DNA of 40,247 bases from JBBDSH01 sp040905045 (lineage in GTDB: Bacteria; Pseudomonadota; Gammaproteobacteria; Eutrophobiales; Eutrophobiaceae): contig JBBDSH010000043.1 of NCBI GenBank assembly GCA_040905045.1, forward strand, positions 1-40,247, given 5' to 3'. Made by a program: the position numbers and the translations under genes. The notes beneath the pieces were generated by a model. It was not told where the DNA came from and did no database searches. It saw only the letters and a list, made by a program, of their open reading frames with translations. Positions 6,748-18,860 of the stretch are shown piece after piece (position 1 is the first letter of the stretch; each line of letters begins with the position of its first letter).

Positions 6748-9700
6748 TCAGAAACGGCCGTAGTACCCTTCCTTGAGAGCATCGTAAAGATTGGCCGCCG
6801 TGTGCAATTCGCCCTCATATTCGATCATATCCGAGCCTCTGGCCATTACCTCCGTACCGTCTTCCAGCCGGAAACGATAGATACTGCCTTCCAGATCCTT
6901 GTCGCGGACCAGCACACCCTGGAAAACCTCGGGATTGAAACGGAACGTGGTACAGCCCTTGAGCCCCTGTTCATAGGCGCGGCGGTAGACATGCTTGAAC
7001 TCCTCGAACGGCAATTGCGACGGGATATTGATGGTTTTCGAAATGGACGAATCGATCCATTTTTGTGCCGCGGCCTGGATAGCCAGATGTTGCTCGGGAC
7101 TGACGTCATCCGTGGTGACAAAATGATCCGGCAGGCGATGCGCGGAATCGGCCGGTTCCGGATCCGCCTGTTCATCTATCAAGTGACGGTAGGCCAGCAA
7201 TTCATAGGAATTGACTTCCACCCTCTCCTTGGCCTTGCGGCCCTCGCGAATAACATTGCGCGAATAACGGTGAGCAAAACTCGGCTCGATACCGTTACTG
7301 GCATTATTGCCCAGGGACAGGGCGATGGTACCCGTAGGTGCTATGGAACTGTGGTGTGTGAAACGCGCCCCCGCTTGCGCAAGTTCCTCCACCAGTTCCG
7401 GCGCCACTTCCGCGATTTGTTGCATATAACGGCTGTAACGGGCGTGAAGGATGCGTCCCGGAAGAGCATCACCAGCCTTATAGCCATCGCTGCGCATGGC
7501 GGGCCGCATCTCAAGCATGGCCTCCGTAACGGTGAATTCCTCCTCGAGGATTGGCGCCGGTCCTTTTTCCCTCGCCAGTTCCAGCGCGGTCTCCCAGCCG
7601 GTGACGGCCATTTCACGCGCCGCCCGCTCGGTAAAGGCGACGGAATCCGCATCGCCGTAACGATACCCCAGCATGGCCAGTACCGAGCCTAGGCCCAGGA
7701 AACCCATGCCGTGCCGACGCGTGCGTTCGATGGATTCACGTTGCTGCGGCAAAGGCAGGCCGTTGATGGCGACAACATTGTCCAGCATGCGCGTAAATAT
7801 TTTCACAATCCTGCGGAATTCTTCCCAGTCGAAGGTTGCCGAGGAAGTGAAAGGATCATTCACGAAACGGGTCAGATTGACGGAGCCGAGCAGGCAACTG
7901 CCGTACGGCGGCAATCCCTGTTCGCCGCAATTATGTACAAGCATGCCGTTAGCATCAAACGAATGGACTACCGGGACCCGGATATCATATACATCCTCTT
8001 CACCGCCCTTTTCAACAGAATCGACTCTGACAATAAATCTCTCACGATTTGGGCTACGCTTGTAATTTTTTATTAATCTCAGCAGCCGATTTGCTTTGAC
8101 CGTGTCCACAAACCCGATTACTGACGAGAATCTGACGGCATTTTCACCGCTGATTACCAGTTCATGCTGCGCCTTTGTCGAATAATGTCTGGAAGAGCCT
8201 TTTCCATCGGGAAGCAATGTTGTGCCTTCCGGACGGCGATCTCTATATATTGTCGACATAATACCTGACCGTAAAAGCATACGCTGCGCTGCTTCAAGCA
8301 ATTCCGGATTTGACTGTGAAAGGCGTATGCTTATGCCCTTTTGTTGCATGCCCTGAACCGAGCCGTCGGTATCGAATAACCCGCGAAGAAAACCACGATA
8401 AAAATCGCTGGATTCGGATTCAATCTCGGGGGTGATGGTTTTATGACCGGGTGCCATTCCAAACTCGGCAGCCAGTGCCGCCAGTGAAGTTAACGTAAGA
8501 CGGTACTCTCCACGCCGGCGCACTTCAGTCCAGCCGAAAAAGTCGGCGCGGTAATTCAGACGGCTAACGGCTCCGAGTGCTGCTTCTTTCATTGCTTCGA
8601 CACCTGAGAAATCCGCCTCCGGGCCGTTGACTGAAACCGCCGGTTTCCAGATCGATAATACCGCCTCCGTGCGCTTTAACGTTCCGTCGCCGACCAGAAG
8701 ACCCATGAGATAGCCTTCGCCTTCACCATGCCTGCCCGGCCATTCGGTATTGTCTCGATGATCGTTTAACAGTATTTCATCACCGTTAACCAGCGATCCC
8801 GCCGGAAACCACTCGCTTTCGAGACGCCACCGGCTTCGGTACGTAACTTTCTTGACCGGATGATCGGCGGTCAGGCGCAGGCTGAAACCTTCCACTGTGC
8901 GCAAGCGGACAACCGGTTTCCTGCCGGTCTTGAAGAATCCCTCCGGACCACATTGATAGTCCGTGCCGTTTACTCTCGCGTGAAATGGCTTACCGATTAA
9001 ATCGAAGACACGACGCGGACCGGCGGAGGTTTGCACCCAGGTATCCGCGACGACGCAGGGATTGGTAGCGCGAATGTCCTCGCAGAACCAGTTGTTGTTC
9101 ATCTCGTTGTAACGATCGATGAGGATGAACCCCGGCTCGCCGTAGTCGTAGGTGGTCGCCATGATGGTGTCCCAGAGTTCCCGCGCCGGCAGCCACTGGT
9201 AAACACGGCAGGCCACCCTGCCGGCGGCATCCTTGATATAGGGACCGCTCAGAGGCCAGCGCCGCCAGATCACCGATGCGGCATTGTCCGTATCAATATT
9301 GCCCTCTTCCGCCTCCTTGCGCGTCAACGGAAACGCCAGGGGCCATTGCTCATCCTTCTCCACCGCCTGCATGAATTCCCCGGTGATCAACAACGACTGA
9401 TTGAACTGGCGCAGGCGGCCGTGTTCACGCTTGGCCTGTATGAATTCCAGCACGTCCGGATGCCCCACATCGAAGGTGGCCATCTGCGCGCCGCGGCGGC
9501 CGCCGGCGGAACGTATGGTGAAACACATGCGGTCATAGATTTCCATGAAGGATACCGGGCCTGATGTGTGCGCGCCGGCACCGGAAACGCCAGCGCCCTT
9601 CGGCCGCAAGGTGGAAAATTCGTAGCCGATACCACAACCCGCCTTCAGGGTCAGGCCTGCTTCATGCAGTTTTTCCAGGATATCGTCCATGGAATCGCCG

Positions 9701-10026
9701 ATGGTGCCGGAAACCGTACAGTTGATGGTGGAGACGGCCGCCTTGTAATCCAGGGCGCCGGCATTCGCCAGGATGCGGCCCGCGGGCAACGCGCCGTGCT
9801 GCAGGGCACGGAGAAATTCCGTGTAGTAATAGTCACGCAAGGATTCGGTCTCTTCCTGTTCCGCCAGCGCCCACGCCACCCGCCGGAAGGTATCGTCAAT
9901 GGTTTCATCCACAACATCGCCGGTGGCGGACTTCAGGCGGTATTTTTTGTCCCAGATATCCAGGGAGGCCGTCTGGTACGGTACATCAATACCTGCTGCG
10001 GGTGTTTTTCGGATTACCGGATCCAA
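6748..10026 (-). CDS. nrdJa: Adenosylcobalamin-dependent ribonucleotide reductase (NrdJa) interrupted by an intein
   Basis: The 1092-aa precursor consists of a 716-aa extein and a 376-aa intein. The extein reduces ribonucleotides to deoxyribonucleotides using a thiyl radical generated from coenzyme B12. Visible RNR motifs are TINCTVSG (Cys103, likely redox pair), AGCGIGYEFSTLRPKGAGVS, RRGAQMATFDVGHPD, ATNP joined after splicing to CGEQGLPPYGSCLLGSVNLT (radical Cys700 and Glu702; partner Cys711), and APTGTIALSLGNNASNGIEP near the C-terminus. P. aeruginosa NrdJa, at about 731 aa, matches the spliced length. The start is TTG at 10026 with AAGGGGA about 9 bases upstream; no in-frame ATG occurs before residue 113. 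The C-terminal redox tail is supplied by nrdJb next door. Activity depends on splicing and on B12, for which a btuFCD importer lies in the same window. Confidence 0.93.
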   Translation of the reverse strand: MDPVIRKTPAAGIDVPYQTASLDIWDKKYRLKSATGDVVDETIDDTFRRVAWALAEQEETESLRDYYYTEFLRALQHGALPAGRILANAGALDYKAAVSTINCTVSGTIGDSMDDILEKLHEAGLTLKAGCGIGYEFSTLRPKGAGVSGAGAHTSGPVSFMEIYDRMCFTIRSAGGRRGAQMATFDVGHPDVLEFIQAKREHGRLRQFNQSLLITGEFMQAVEKDEQWPLAFPLTRKEAEEGNIDTDNAASVIWRRWPLSGPYIKDAAGRVACRVYQWLPARELWDTIMATTYDYGEPGFILIDRYNEMNNNWFCEDIRATNPCVVADTWVQTSAGPRRVFDLIGKPFHARVNGTDYQCGPEGFFKTGRKPVVRLRTVEGFSLRLTADHPVKKVTYRSRWRLESEWFPAGSLVNGDEILLNDHRDNTEWPGRHGEGEGYLMGLLVGDGTLKRTEAVLSIWKPAVSVNGPEADFSGVEAMKEAALGAVSRLNYRADFFGWTEVRRRGEYRLTLTSLAALAAEFGMAPGHKTITPEIESESSDFYRGFLRGLFDTDGSVQGMQQKGISIRLSQSNPELLEAAQRMLLRSGIMSTIYRDRRPEGTTLLPDGKGSSRHYSTKAQHELVISGENAVRFSSVIGFVDTVKANRLLRLIKNYKRSPNRERFIVRVDSVEKGGEEDVYDIRVPVVHSFDANGMLVHNCGEQGLPPYGSCLLGSVNLTRFVNDPFTSSATFDWEEFRRIVKIFTRMLDNVVAINGLPLPQQRESIERTRRHGMGFLGLGSVLAMLGYRYGDADSVAFTERAAREMAVTGWETALELAREKGPAPILEEEFTVTEAMLEMRPAMRSDGYKAGDALPGRILHARYSRYMQQIAEVAPELVEELAQAGARFTHHSSIAPTGTIALSLGNNASNGIEPSFAHRYSRNVIREGRKAKERVEVNSYELLAYRHLIDEQADPEPADSAHRLPDHFVTTDDVSPEQHLAIQAAAQKWIDSSISKTINIPSQLPFEEFKHVYRRAYEQGLKGCTTFRFNPEVFQGVLVRDKDLEGSIYRFRLEDGTEVMARGSDMIEYEGELHTAANLYDALKEGYYGRF
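7930..9057 (-). other. Intein with LAGLIDADG homing endonuclease inside NrdJa
   Basis: This segment codes for precursor residues 324-699 (376 aa). All splicing blocks are present: Cys324 opening CVVADTWVQT (block A), LRLTADHP with Thr386 and His389 (block B), VYDIRVPVVHSFDANGMLVHN up to the terminal His698-Asn699 (blocks F and G), and Cys700 as the +1 nucleophile. Two LAGLIDADG motifs, LMGLLVGDG (Asp447) and LRGLFDTDG (Asp554), keep their acidic residues, so the homing endonuclease looks intact. The insertion lies between Pro323 and the radical cysteine of the NPCGE motif, a known RNR intein site. Base composition looks more AT-rich than the flanking extein, suggesting acquisition by transfer. 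Confidence 0.95.
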
Positions 10027-10168
10027 TGCTGAACTTCCCCTTCAAATATATGCGTTATCTTTCTGTATCGAAAACTATAGACCTTTTTAGGGAGAAACGT
10101 TTGACACGTATCAATAATCATCGTTTACGGCCGCGGCGGAGCCGAATCACACTGCAAACCCTTGCCAC

Positions 10169-10174
10169 ATTATA
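10169..10174 (-). promoter_or_regulatory. Extended -10 promoter element for nrdJa
   Basis: On the minus strand TGTTATAAT gives a perfect TATAAT with the TGn extension. No good -35 is visible, which is common with extended -10 promoters. Transcription would start near 10162, leaving a 5' leader of about 135 bases before the TTG start. No cobalamin riboswitch or NrdR box pair was recognised in the leader. Confidence 0.45.
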
Positions 10175-10275
10175 ACATTCTGATTTATATGTATTTTACA
10201 ACGACCTCTCCGGAGGCGGAAAAAACGGGCGGGAAAATGATACGCTTGGAATTTTAACAGCCCAGCGGAAAAGAC

Positions 10276-10812
10276 ATGCCGGACAACTGGCTGCACAAGT
10301 TCTACGATGCCAGCATTTCCGTCGCCCCGGACGGCAGCATGCTGGTCAGCGGCACCGACGACCGGATCCTGGCCTGGGGGCTGATGTTCTGCCTGAGTGC
10401 CGCGGTCTGCCTGATCCTTTATCTGGCCCGTCGTGGAAGACGAACGGGAAAACTCGCGCTGGGGAGCTTCGGCCTGACCCTGCTGATCCCGGTCTTTATC
10501 ATGCCGTCCGTCGGGAACGAGTACATACACGTCACCACCGAGAAGATCACCATCGATACCGGTGACTGGTACCGGTCTTCGAAATCCGTGGTTTACATCG
10601 ACCGCCGCGATCAAATCCATGAACAGATCGGCGGCTTTATACCCGGCAACCTGATTGGCGACCCGGACGTGAACTGGCACTTCTATCGTCACAACGGCGA
10701 TCAACATATCCTGAAACTGAATGACTTCTTCAACGCCCATCGCATGGTCGTGGCCTATTACATCAAGGACCGCGGTTTCCGCCTGAAACGGCTGGAAGAA
10801 CAGGTAAAATAA
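10276..10812 (+). CDS. Hypothetical membrane protein with two N-terminal TM segments
   Basis: A 178-aa protein I do not recognise. Hydrophobic segments lie at about residues 33-51 and 62-78, separated by a basic loop (RRGRRTGK). The remaining 100 residues are soluble, rich in aromatic and charged residues (GDWYRSSKSVVYID, DPDVNWHFYRHNGDQHILKL), and could form a small beta-rich domain, in the style of bacterial PH-like membrane proteins. That comparison is only impressionistic. It is divergent from nrdJa, with about 250 bases between, and convergent with sirB2. A repeat with a period of about 9 starts directly at its TAA. Confidence 0.6.
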   Translation: MPDNWLHKFYDASISVAPDGSMLVSGTDDRILAWGLMFCLSAAVCLILYLARRGRRTGKLALGSFGLTLLIPVFIMPSVGNEYIHVTTEKITIDTGDWYRSSKSVVYIDRRDQIHEQIGGFIPGNLIGDPDVNWHFYRHNGDQHILKLNDFFNAHRMVVAYYIKDRGFRLKRLEEQVK

Positions 10813-11012
10813 TCTCGCAGGGAACGCAGAGCCCGCAGAGAAATTAACAATATATGCCCCGGCGTTCATTGCGCGCTGGCGGGATCAGTCTGTAGCCCGG
10901 ATGCAGGCCGAAGGCCGGAATCCGGGTATAAGATACAGTCCCGGTTTCCCCGGATTACGCTACGCTCCATCCGGGCTACAGATTCTTGCGTCTTTGCGCC
11001 CTGGTGAGATAA
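10813..11012. repeat. Nested inverted repeats between convergent genes (family D outside, REP-like palindrome inside)
   Basis: The outer arms are TCTCGCAGGGAACGCAGAG at about 10814, directly after a stop codon, and TTGCGTCTTTGCGCCC at about 10985-11000, inverted relative to each other with a loose period of 8-9. Inside, 10891-10980 is a palindromic element with ends TGTAGCCCGGATG and CATCCGGGCTACA, a type of REP/MITE common in gammaproteobacterial intergenic DNA. It probably folds into a long hairpin in both transcripts. Confidence 0.75.
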
Positions 11013-11024
11013 GTTATTCCGGGC

Positions 11025-11402
11025 TCAGGGAAAGGGGACAGGTGTCTTGTTGACAGCTACCGAGAAAATGTAGGCGAGTATCAGAAGGGAACCGAGAAAA
11101 GCCAGAATGCGTATCATTTTGGTCCTGCCACGCTTGATGGCGATGGCCCCAAGTACAATATAAGCAACTATGGCGGCAAGCTTGACCAGCAGCCATGGCT
11201 GATAATAAAAAGCGGAATAATAGCGTATGGCCATCCAAAGTCCGCTGGCAAGCAGGAAGGTATCAACGATATGTGGTGTGATACGCAGCCATTTCCGATG
11301 CAGGCGGCCGGAGCCCGCCAGCATCAGCACCCCACGATAGATGAACAGCACAGCGGTTAATACCGCCAGTGTAACGTGCAATTCCTTGATGAAAGACAGC
11401 AT
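11025..11402 (-). CDS. SirB2-family membrane protein
   Basis: A 125-aa protein with four hydrophobic helices. Its sequence matches the SirB2 family (invasion gene expression up-regulator SirB): an N-terminal ELHVTLAVLTAVLFIYRG, a central ITPHIVDTFLLASGLWM with the conserved His-x-x-Asp, and the C-terminal LILAYIFSVAVNKTP. The biochemical role of the family is not known; the conserved His and Arg at membrane edges have suggested a redox or haem-related role, but this is unproven. It follows prxQ on the same strand with an 18-base gap, so the two may be co-transcribed. Confidence 0.8.
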   Translation of the reverse strand: MLSFIKELHVTLAVLTAVLFIYRGVLMLAGSGRLHRKWLRITPHIVDTFLLASGLWMAIRYYSAFYYQPWLLVKLAAIVAYIVLGAIAIKRGRTKMIRILAFLGSLLILAYIFSVAVNKTPVPFP

Positions 11403-11420
11403 TCCGCAATCTCCCCCGGT

Positions 11421-11954
11421 TTATTGCGTTTGCAGCGACTGGATATCGGCAATCACGGCATCGCTGTGGGCCTTCGGATCCACCTTACGGTATATCTTCG
11501 CAACCCGGCCTTGCGGATCGATGATGAAGGTATGCCTTTTCGCCAGCCGCAGAGGACCGATACGCCGGAGGCTGCCGTAGGATTCCGCCACCCTGCCCTC
11601 TGTATCCGCCAGCAGTGAAAACGGCAGGCCGTGCTTCTCGGCAAAACGCGCGTGGCTTTCCGGGCTGTCGACGCTTACGCCAAGCACTTCGGCGCCGAGT
11701 TCGCGCAGGCGAAAAATATCATCACGGAAATTGCAGGCTTCCGTCGTACAGCCCGGCGTGTCGTCTTTCGGATAAAAATACAGCACGACCCATTTACCCG
11801 CATACTCGGATAATGAATGAATTTTCCGATGCTGATCCGGCAACCGAAAATCCGGCGCCGGTTGCCCCACCTCGATTTCAGCAACGGCGTTGGCGCTGAT
11901 CATACCGGTGAACAGAAACAGACGAGAGAAAATTCGTTTTATCGTATAATTCAT
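11421..11954 (-). CDS. Exported peroxiredoxin, BCP/PrxQ type
   Basis: A 177-aa thiol peroxidase. Residues 1-25 form a signal peptide (basic MNYTIKR, hydrophobic FLFTGMISA, cleavage after ANAVA), so the enzyme acts in the periplasm, unlike E. coli Bcp. The thioredoxin-fold body has YFYPKDDTPGCTTEACNFRD, where Cys69 is the peroxidatic cysteine and Cys74, five residues on, is the resolving cysteine of the alpha-type BCP/PrxQ group; Arg and Thr around the site are kept. It reduces H2O2 and organic hydroperoxides with electrons from a thioredoxin-like partner not encoded nearby. It is divergent from lhr. Confidence 0.88.
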   Translation of the reverse strand: MNYTIKRIFSRLFLFTGMISANAVAEIEVGQPAPDFRLPDQHRKIHSLSEYAGKWVVLYFYPKDDTPGCTTEACNFRDDIFRLRELGAEVLGVSVDSPESHARFAEKHGLPFSLLADTEGRVAESYGSLRRIGPLRLAKRHTFIIDPQGRVAKIYRKVDPKAHSDAVIADIQSLQTQ

Positions 11955-11964
11955 ATTGATAGTC

Positions 11965-12058
11965 AGGCGTGAGGAGTAAGAGGTGAAGTATCGATCATTT
12001 CAGCATGGATGCAGTTTGACACAATTTTACTCCTCACACCTTACTCCTTACACCTTAC
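11965..12058. repeat. Heptad hairpin, family A, between divergent prxQ and lhr
   Basis: The left arm (11965-11988) reads GGCGTGAGGAGTAAG then AGGTGAAG. The right arm (12027-12058) read on the minus strand has units TAAGGTG, TAAGGAG, TAAGGTG, TGAGGAG. Unlike the other copies this one lies between two gene starts, not after a stop codon, so it cannot serve as a terminator for either neighbour. Confidence 0.75.
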
Positions 12059-12103
12059 AATAACGTACTACCGCCAGCAGTCACGGGCTGTTATATTTCC
12101 GGC

Positions 12104-16438
<4,335 letters not shown>

Positions 16439-16470
16439 CAGGCAGGCAACTCCGGAATCGAGGTAAAGGC

Positions 16471-17319
16471 ATGCGCTCCGTCACGGTACTGATAGCCGCA
16501 TTCTTCTGTTTCAGCCTGGTGCAGCCGCAGGCCCGGGCCGATGTTTACTCGGAAACAATCGATACGGTGATCGAATCCGTTAATAATGTCACCGACATCC
16601 TGTTTCCCGGAGTCACCAATATCCGGCTTGGTCTGGGCCCCGTCGTCAGTCCCGATTATGAAGGTTCCGATGAATACCGGGTCAGACCCCTGCCCCTGGT
16701 ATCATTCCGGTACAGGGACCTGCTCGAGGTCAATAACAACAATCTCCGTGTCAATCTGTTCGGCTTCGACTCCGGGGATAAAACCAGGCGCTTCAAGGCC
16801 GGCCCCCAGATAAGAGTGGATTTAGGCCGGGATGAAAACGACAACCCGGCACTCGCCGGCCTGGGTGAGGTCGACATCGGTGTCGAACTGGGACTGTTTG
16901 GCAGTTACCAGTTGGGCCCCGCGCGTACTCGTATCCGCATCCTCCATGATATCGCCGGCGGCCATTCCGGCACCAAGATTATCGGTGACGTGCGTTTCCT
17001 CGTGCTGAAAAAGAACAAACTCGTGGTTACCGGTTCCCTCAGCAGTACCTGGGCCGACAGTACTTATATGGATTCGTACTTCGCCGTCAATCCGCCCCAG
17101 TCCCTGGCCTCGGGATTGCCGGTTTTCAATACAGGTGCCGGCATCAAGGATGTCCGCGCCGTCATGACGGCCAACTACGAGCTTTCCCCGCGCTGGGCCG
17201 TACTGGCCCAGGCCGGTTACAAACGATTACTGGGGGACGCCGCCGACAGCCCCATCGTCTCGATGCGCGGGTCTGCCAATCAGGCCACCGCCGGTGTATT
17301 CCTGATCCTTGGTTTCTGA
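16471..17319 (+). CDS. MipA/OmpV family outer-membrane protein
   Basis: A 282-aa protein. The start at 16471 (MRSVTVLIAAFF) is chosen because GAGG lies 7 bases upstream and it opens a clean signal peptide ending at QARA-DVYSE; the frame is open further upstream, overlapping lhr. After about 30 residues comes the family pattern LGLGPVVSPDYEGSDEYRV, PLPLVSFRYRDLL, and alternating beta strands to a C-terminal Phe (FLILGF), as expected for an outer-membrane barrel inserted by the BAM complex. MipA was described as a scaffold for murein enzymes in E. coli; OmpV-type members act as porins or adhesins. The specific role here is unknown. Confidence 0.85.
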   Translation: MRSVTVLIAAFFCFSLVQPQARADVYSETIDTVIESVNNVTDILFPGVTNIRLGLGPVVSPDYEGSDEYRVRPLPLVSFRYRDLLEVNNNNLRVNLFGFDSGDKTRRFKAGPQIRVDLGRDENDNPALAGLGEVDIGVELGLFGSYQLGPARTRIRILHDIAGGHSGTKIIGDVRFLVLKKNKLVVTGSLSSTWADSTYMDSYFAVNPPQSLASGLPVFNTGAGIKDVRAVMTANYELSPRWAVLAQAGYKRLLGDAADSPIVSMRGSANQATAGVFLILGF

Positions 17320-17340
17320 CGGATGGATAAAGAAAATGGA

Positions 17341-17446
17341 TCTCGCCGGGACGCCAGGACGCGAAGGGATAATACAGTGTGGTAGGTTATGCTACGCTAA
17401 TCCGCCCTGCAATTACCGGTCTTTTCCTTGTGGCTTGTAACTTGAT
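17341..17446. repeat. Repeat cluster between convergent mipA and CBS gene
   Basis: From the left: TCTCGCCGGGACGCCAGGACG (family D-like) at 17341; a REP-like segment around GGTTATGCTACGCTAATCC at about 17385-17404; and, read on the minus strand directly after the CBS gene's TGA, the units ATCAAGT, TACAAGC, CACAAGG (family C, period 7) at 17426-17446. No terminator of the usual GC-stem plus T-run type is obvious. Confidence 0.6.
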
Positions 17447-17881
17447 TCACGCCGCGTCGTTGCCGTCCGGCGGGCTGAACTGCTCACGCAGATGCTCGGC
17501 GAAACTGCGGCAGGCATCCGTCACGGTGAACAGACCCGCCAGCCGCCCGTGCCGGGTGATCAGCACCGATCCGACATGCCGCTCCACCATGGCCAGCAAG
17601 ACAATATCCAGCCGTTCCTCCAGATCGACCACATAGGCATCCTCCAGATATACATCCCGGACCAGTATATCCCGCTCCTCCCTGGGCGTGGTCTCCAGAC
17701 CCAGGTACAGTTTCATGTCCCGGTCCGTCAGCACCCCCTTCAACCGCTCCTGTTCGGTAACGGGCAGATGTCGAATCTTGTGTTCACTCATGAATTCCCT
17801 AGCTTCCGAGATGGGGGCGTCGATATCGACGGAATAGGGAAACGCCGTCATGACGGTCTTGATTGCCGGTATATGGTTCAT
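17447..17881 (-). CDS. Two-CBS-domain protein
   Basis: A 144-aa cytoplasmic protein made almost entirely of a tandem CBS (Bateman) pair: VMTAFPYSVDIDAPISEAREF with HKIRHLPVTEQERLKGVLTDRD, then VYLEDAYVVDLEERLDIV with RHVGSVLITRHGRLAGLFTVTD. Such modules bind adenosine nucleotides and sense energy state. With no attached effector domain it must act on a separate partner, which is not identifiable from neighbours. AGGA lies 6 bases before the ATG. It is convergent with mipA. A Fur-box region lies about 150 bases upstream, but the box is oriented with a -10 element pointing away from this gene. Confidence 0.85.
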   Translation of the reverse strand: MNHIPAIKTVMTAFPYSVDIDAPISEAREFMSEHKIRHLPVTEQERLKGVLTDRDMKLYLGLETTPREERDILVRDVYLEDAYVVDLEERLDIVLLAMVERHVGSVLITRHGRLAGLFTVTDACRSFAEHLREQFSPPDGNDAA

Positions 17882-18029
17882 GGTCGTCCTGTCGTGTCTT
17901 GGCTACAGACAAGATAGTAGGATAGATACCGGCAAAACCCCAGTGTGGACTTGGTCATACCAATATCCCGGCGAATTTACGGACAGACACCGAGACACCG
18001 GCGATGTGCTTTCGTCCGCCTTTCTTGCA

Positions 18030-18049
18030 TATAATGAGAATGATTCTCA
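18030..18049 (+). promoter_or_regulatory. Fur box overlapping a -10 element
   Basis: A perfect 7-1-7 palindrome TGAGAATGATTCTCA (18035-18049) matches the core of Fur operators. It is preceded by and overlaps TATAAT at 18030-18035, so Fur-Fe binding would block the promoter. The promoter reads rightwards, but within about 40 bases it meets the 3' end of a decayed IS1380-type element, so no intact target gene remains. A fur gene lies at 34126-34536. Confidence 0.65.
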
Positions 18050-18087
18050 ATATTATTCCCGAGATTAAGGGAACAATTCGACACCAG

Positions 18088-18500
18088 CTTAGCCCATATT
18101 TTCATGAGTACCCCAGGAAATGGGATTTTTGTGACGTTAAGGCCTGTCTTAATCTGGTGCGGCGGCAAACAGATTCAGTTGCTCTCCCTTGATCCGGCTT
18201 TCTGCTTGTCACCATCCCGGGCGTAGTAGACGCGCTCGTAGAGATGCTGCCCCCGCCGTCCAGATTGGTCACGATGTAATCGACGATAACACTGCCGGCC
18301 AGCATACGCCAGCGACAGAACTCCGAATCGCCCCGTAACAGGATCTTTACCTTCGGCCAGGCCTAACGACGATCCACTTCCCGAAGCAGCAACACCTCGC
18401 CGTCGGATATGATATCGCCGCCCTGGAAATTGGCTTCGATGCGACGGCATTTTACGGGAGGAAATTCAATCGATTCTTGGATACAATTTGTCACAGGCAA
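18088..18500 (-). mobile_element. Decayed IS1380-type insertion sequence remnant
   Basis: This segment covers the transposase fragments (18149-18494, minus) plus the 3' noncoding part running to TCATGAAAATATGGGCTAAG near 18088-18107 on the minus strand, which resembles the tail of IS1380-like elements. Exact terminal inverted repeats and target duplications could not be fixed by eye. At about 410 bases it is roughly a quarter of a full IS1380 element, so most of it is deleted. Confidence 0.6.
18149..18494 (-). pseudogene. IS1380-family transposase remnant
   Basis: Minus-strand fragments match the IS1380 transposase in order, but in different frames. From a GTG at 18494: VTNCIQESIEFPPVKCRRIE, then ANFQGGDIISDGEVLLLREV and a TAG where LGLAE should follow; one lost base explains it. 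Next comes KVKILLRGDSEFCRWRMLAG, the central domain. Then a jump to VTNLDGG and QHLYERVYYAR, and finally SRIKGEQLNLFAAAP in a third frame, the late catalytic region. Most of the middle is deleted and there are at least two frameshifts, so it is dead. Confidence 0.75.
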
Positions 18501-18860
18501 AATCCCTTTCTATATTTATCTACCTAATTGAATTATAAAGGATTAAAGGCGCTTTGCCTTCTTTATTCGTGCACTATTCAGGCTAAATAAGTGTTCCGAG
18601 TGTCCGCTGGCGTTCCTGCCTATGCAGGACGTGCCAGCTCTTGCCGGCAACCACCGGATGAATACCGCCGGTACTATGCCGGGTAACCGGCAGCTGCGAT
18701 TCGACTGGGACTGGATTACGATCGGTTTGAAACTACATGGCATTTTATACAGTGAGTGTTGCGCTAGGAGATTGAGACCGCCTTATAAAATATTCGAATA
18801 CGCTTTATGGCAGATGTTAGCTGCCAATAATCACTCCAATAACCCTGAAAGGCCGAGACC
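18501..18860. other. Intergenic region upstream of the formate channel
   Basis: About 360 bases without a recognisable gene. A plus-strand reading from 18622 is open, but its composition and lack of a ribosome binding site do not support a gene. Around 18600-18700 there are short GC-rich inverted segments (TGCCGGCAA, CCGCCGG). A TATAAA at about 18783 could serve as -10 for the FNT gene, without a convincing -35. It may include further debris of the IS element. Confidence 0.35.

Noticed and set aside
10027..10275. Cobalamin riboswitch before nrdJa, or before btuF or btuC
   Set aside because: No B12-box-like core or multi-stem leader could be recognised, and btuC and btuF have almost no leader because they follow other genes directly.
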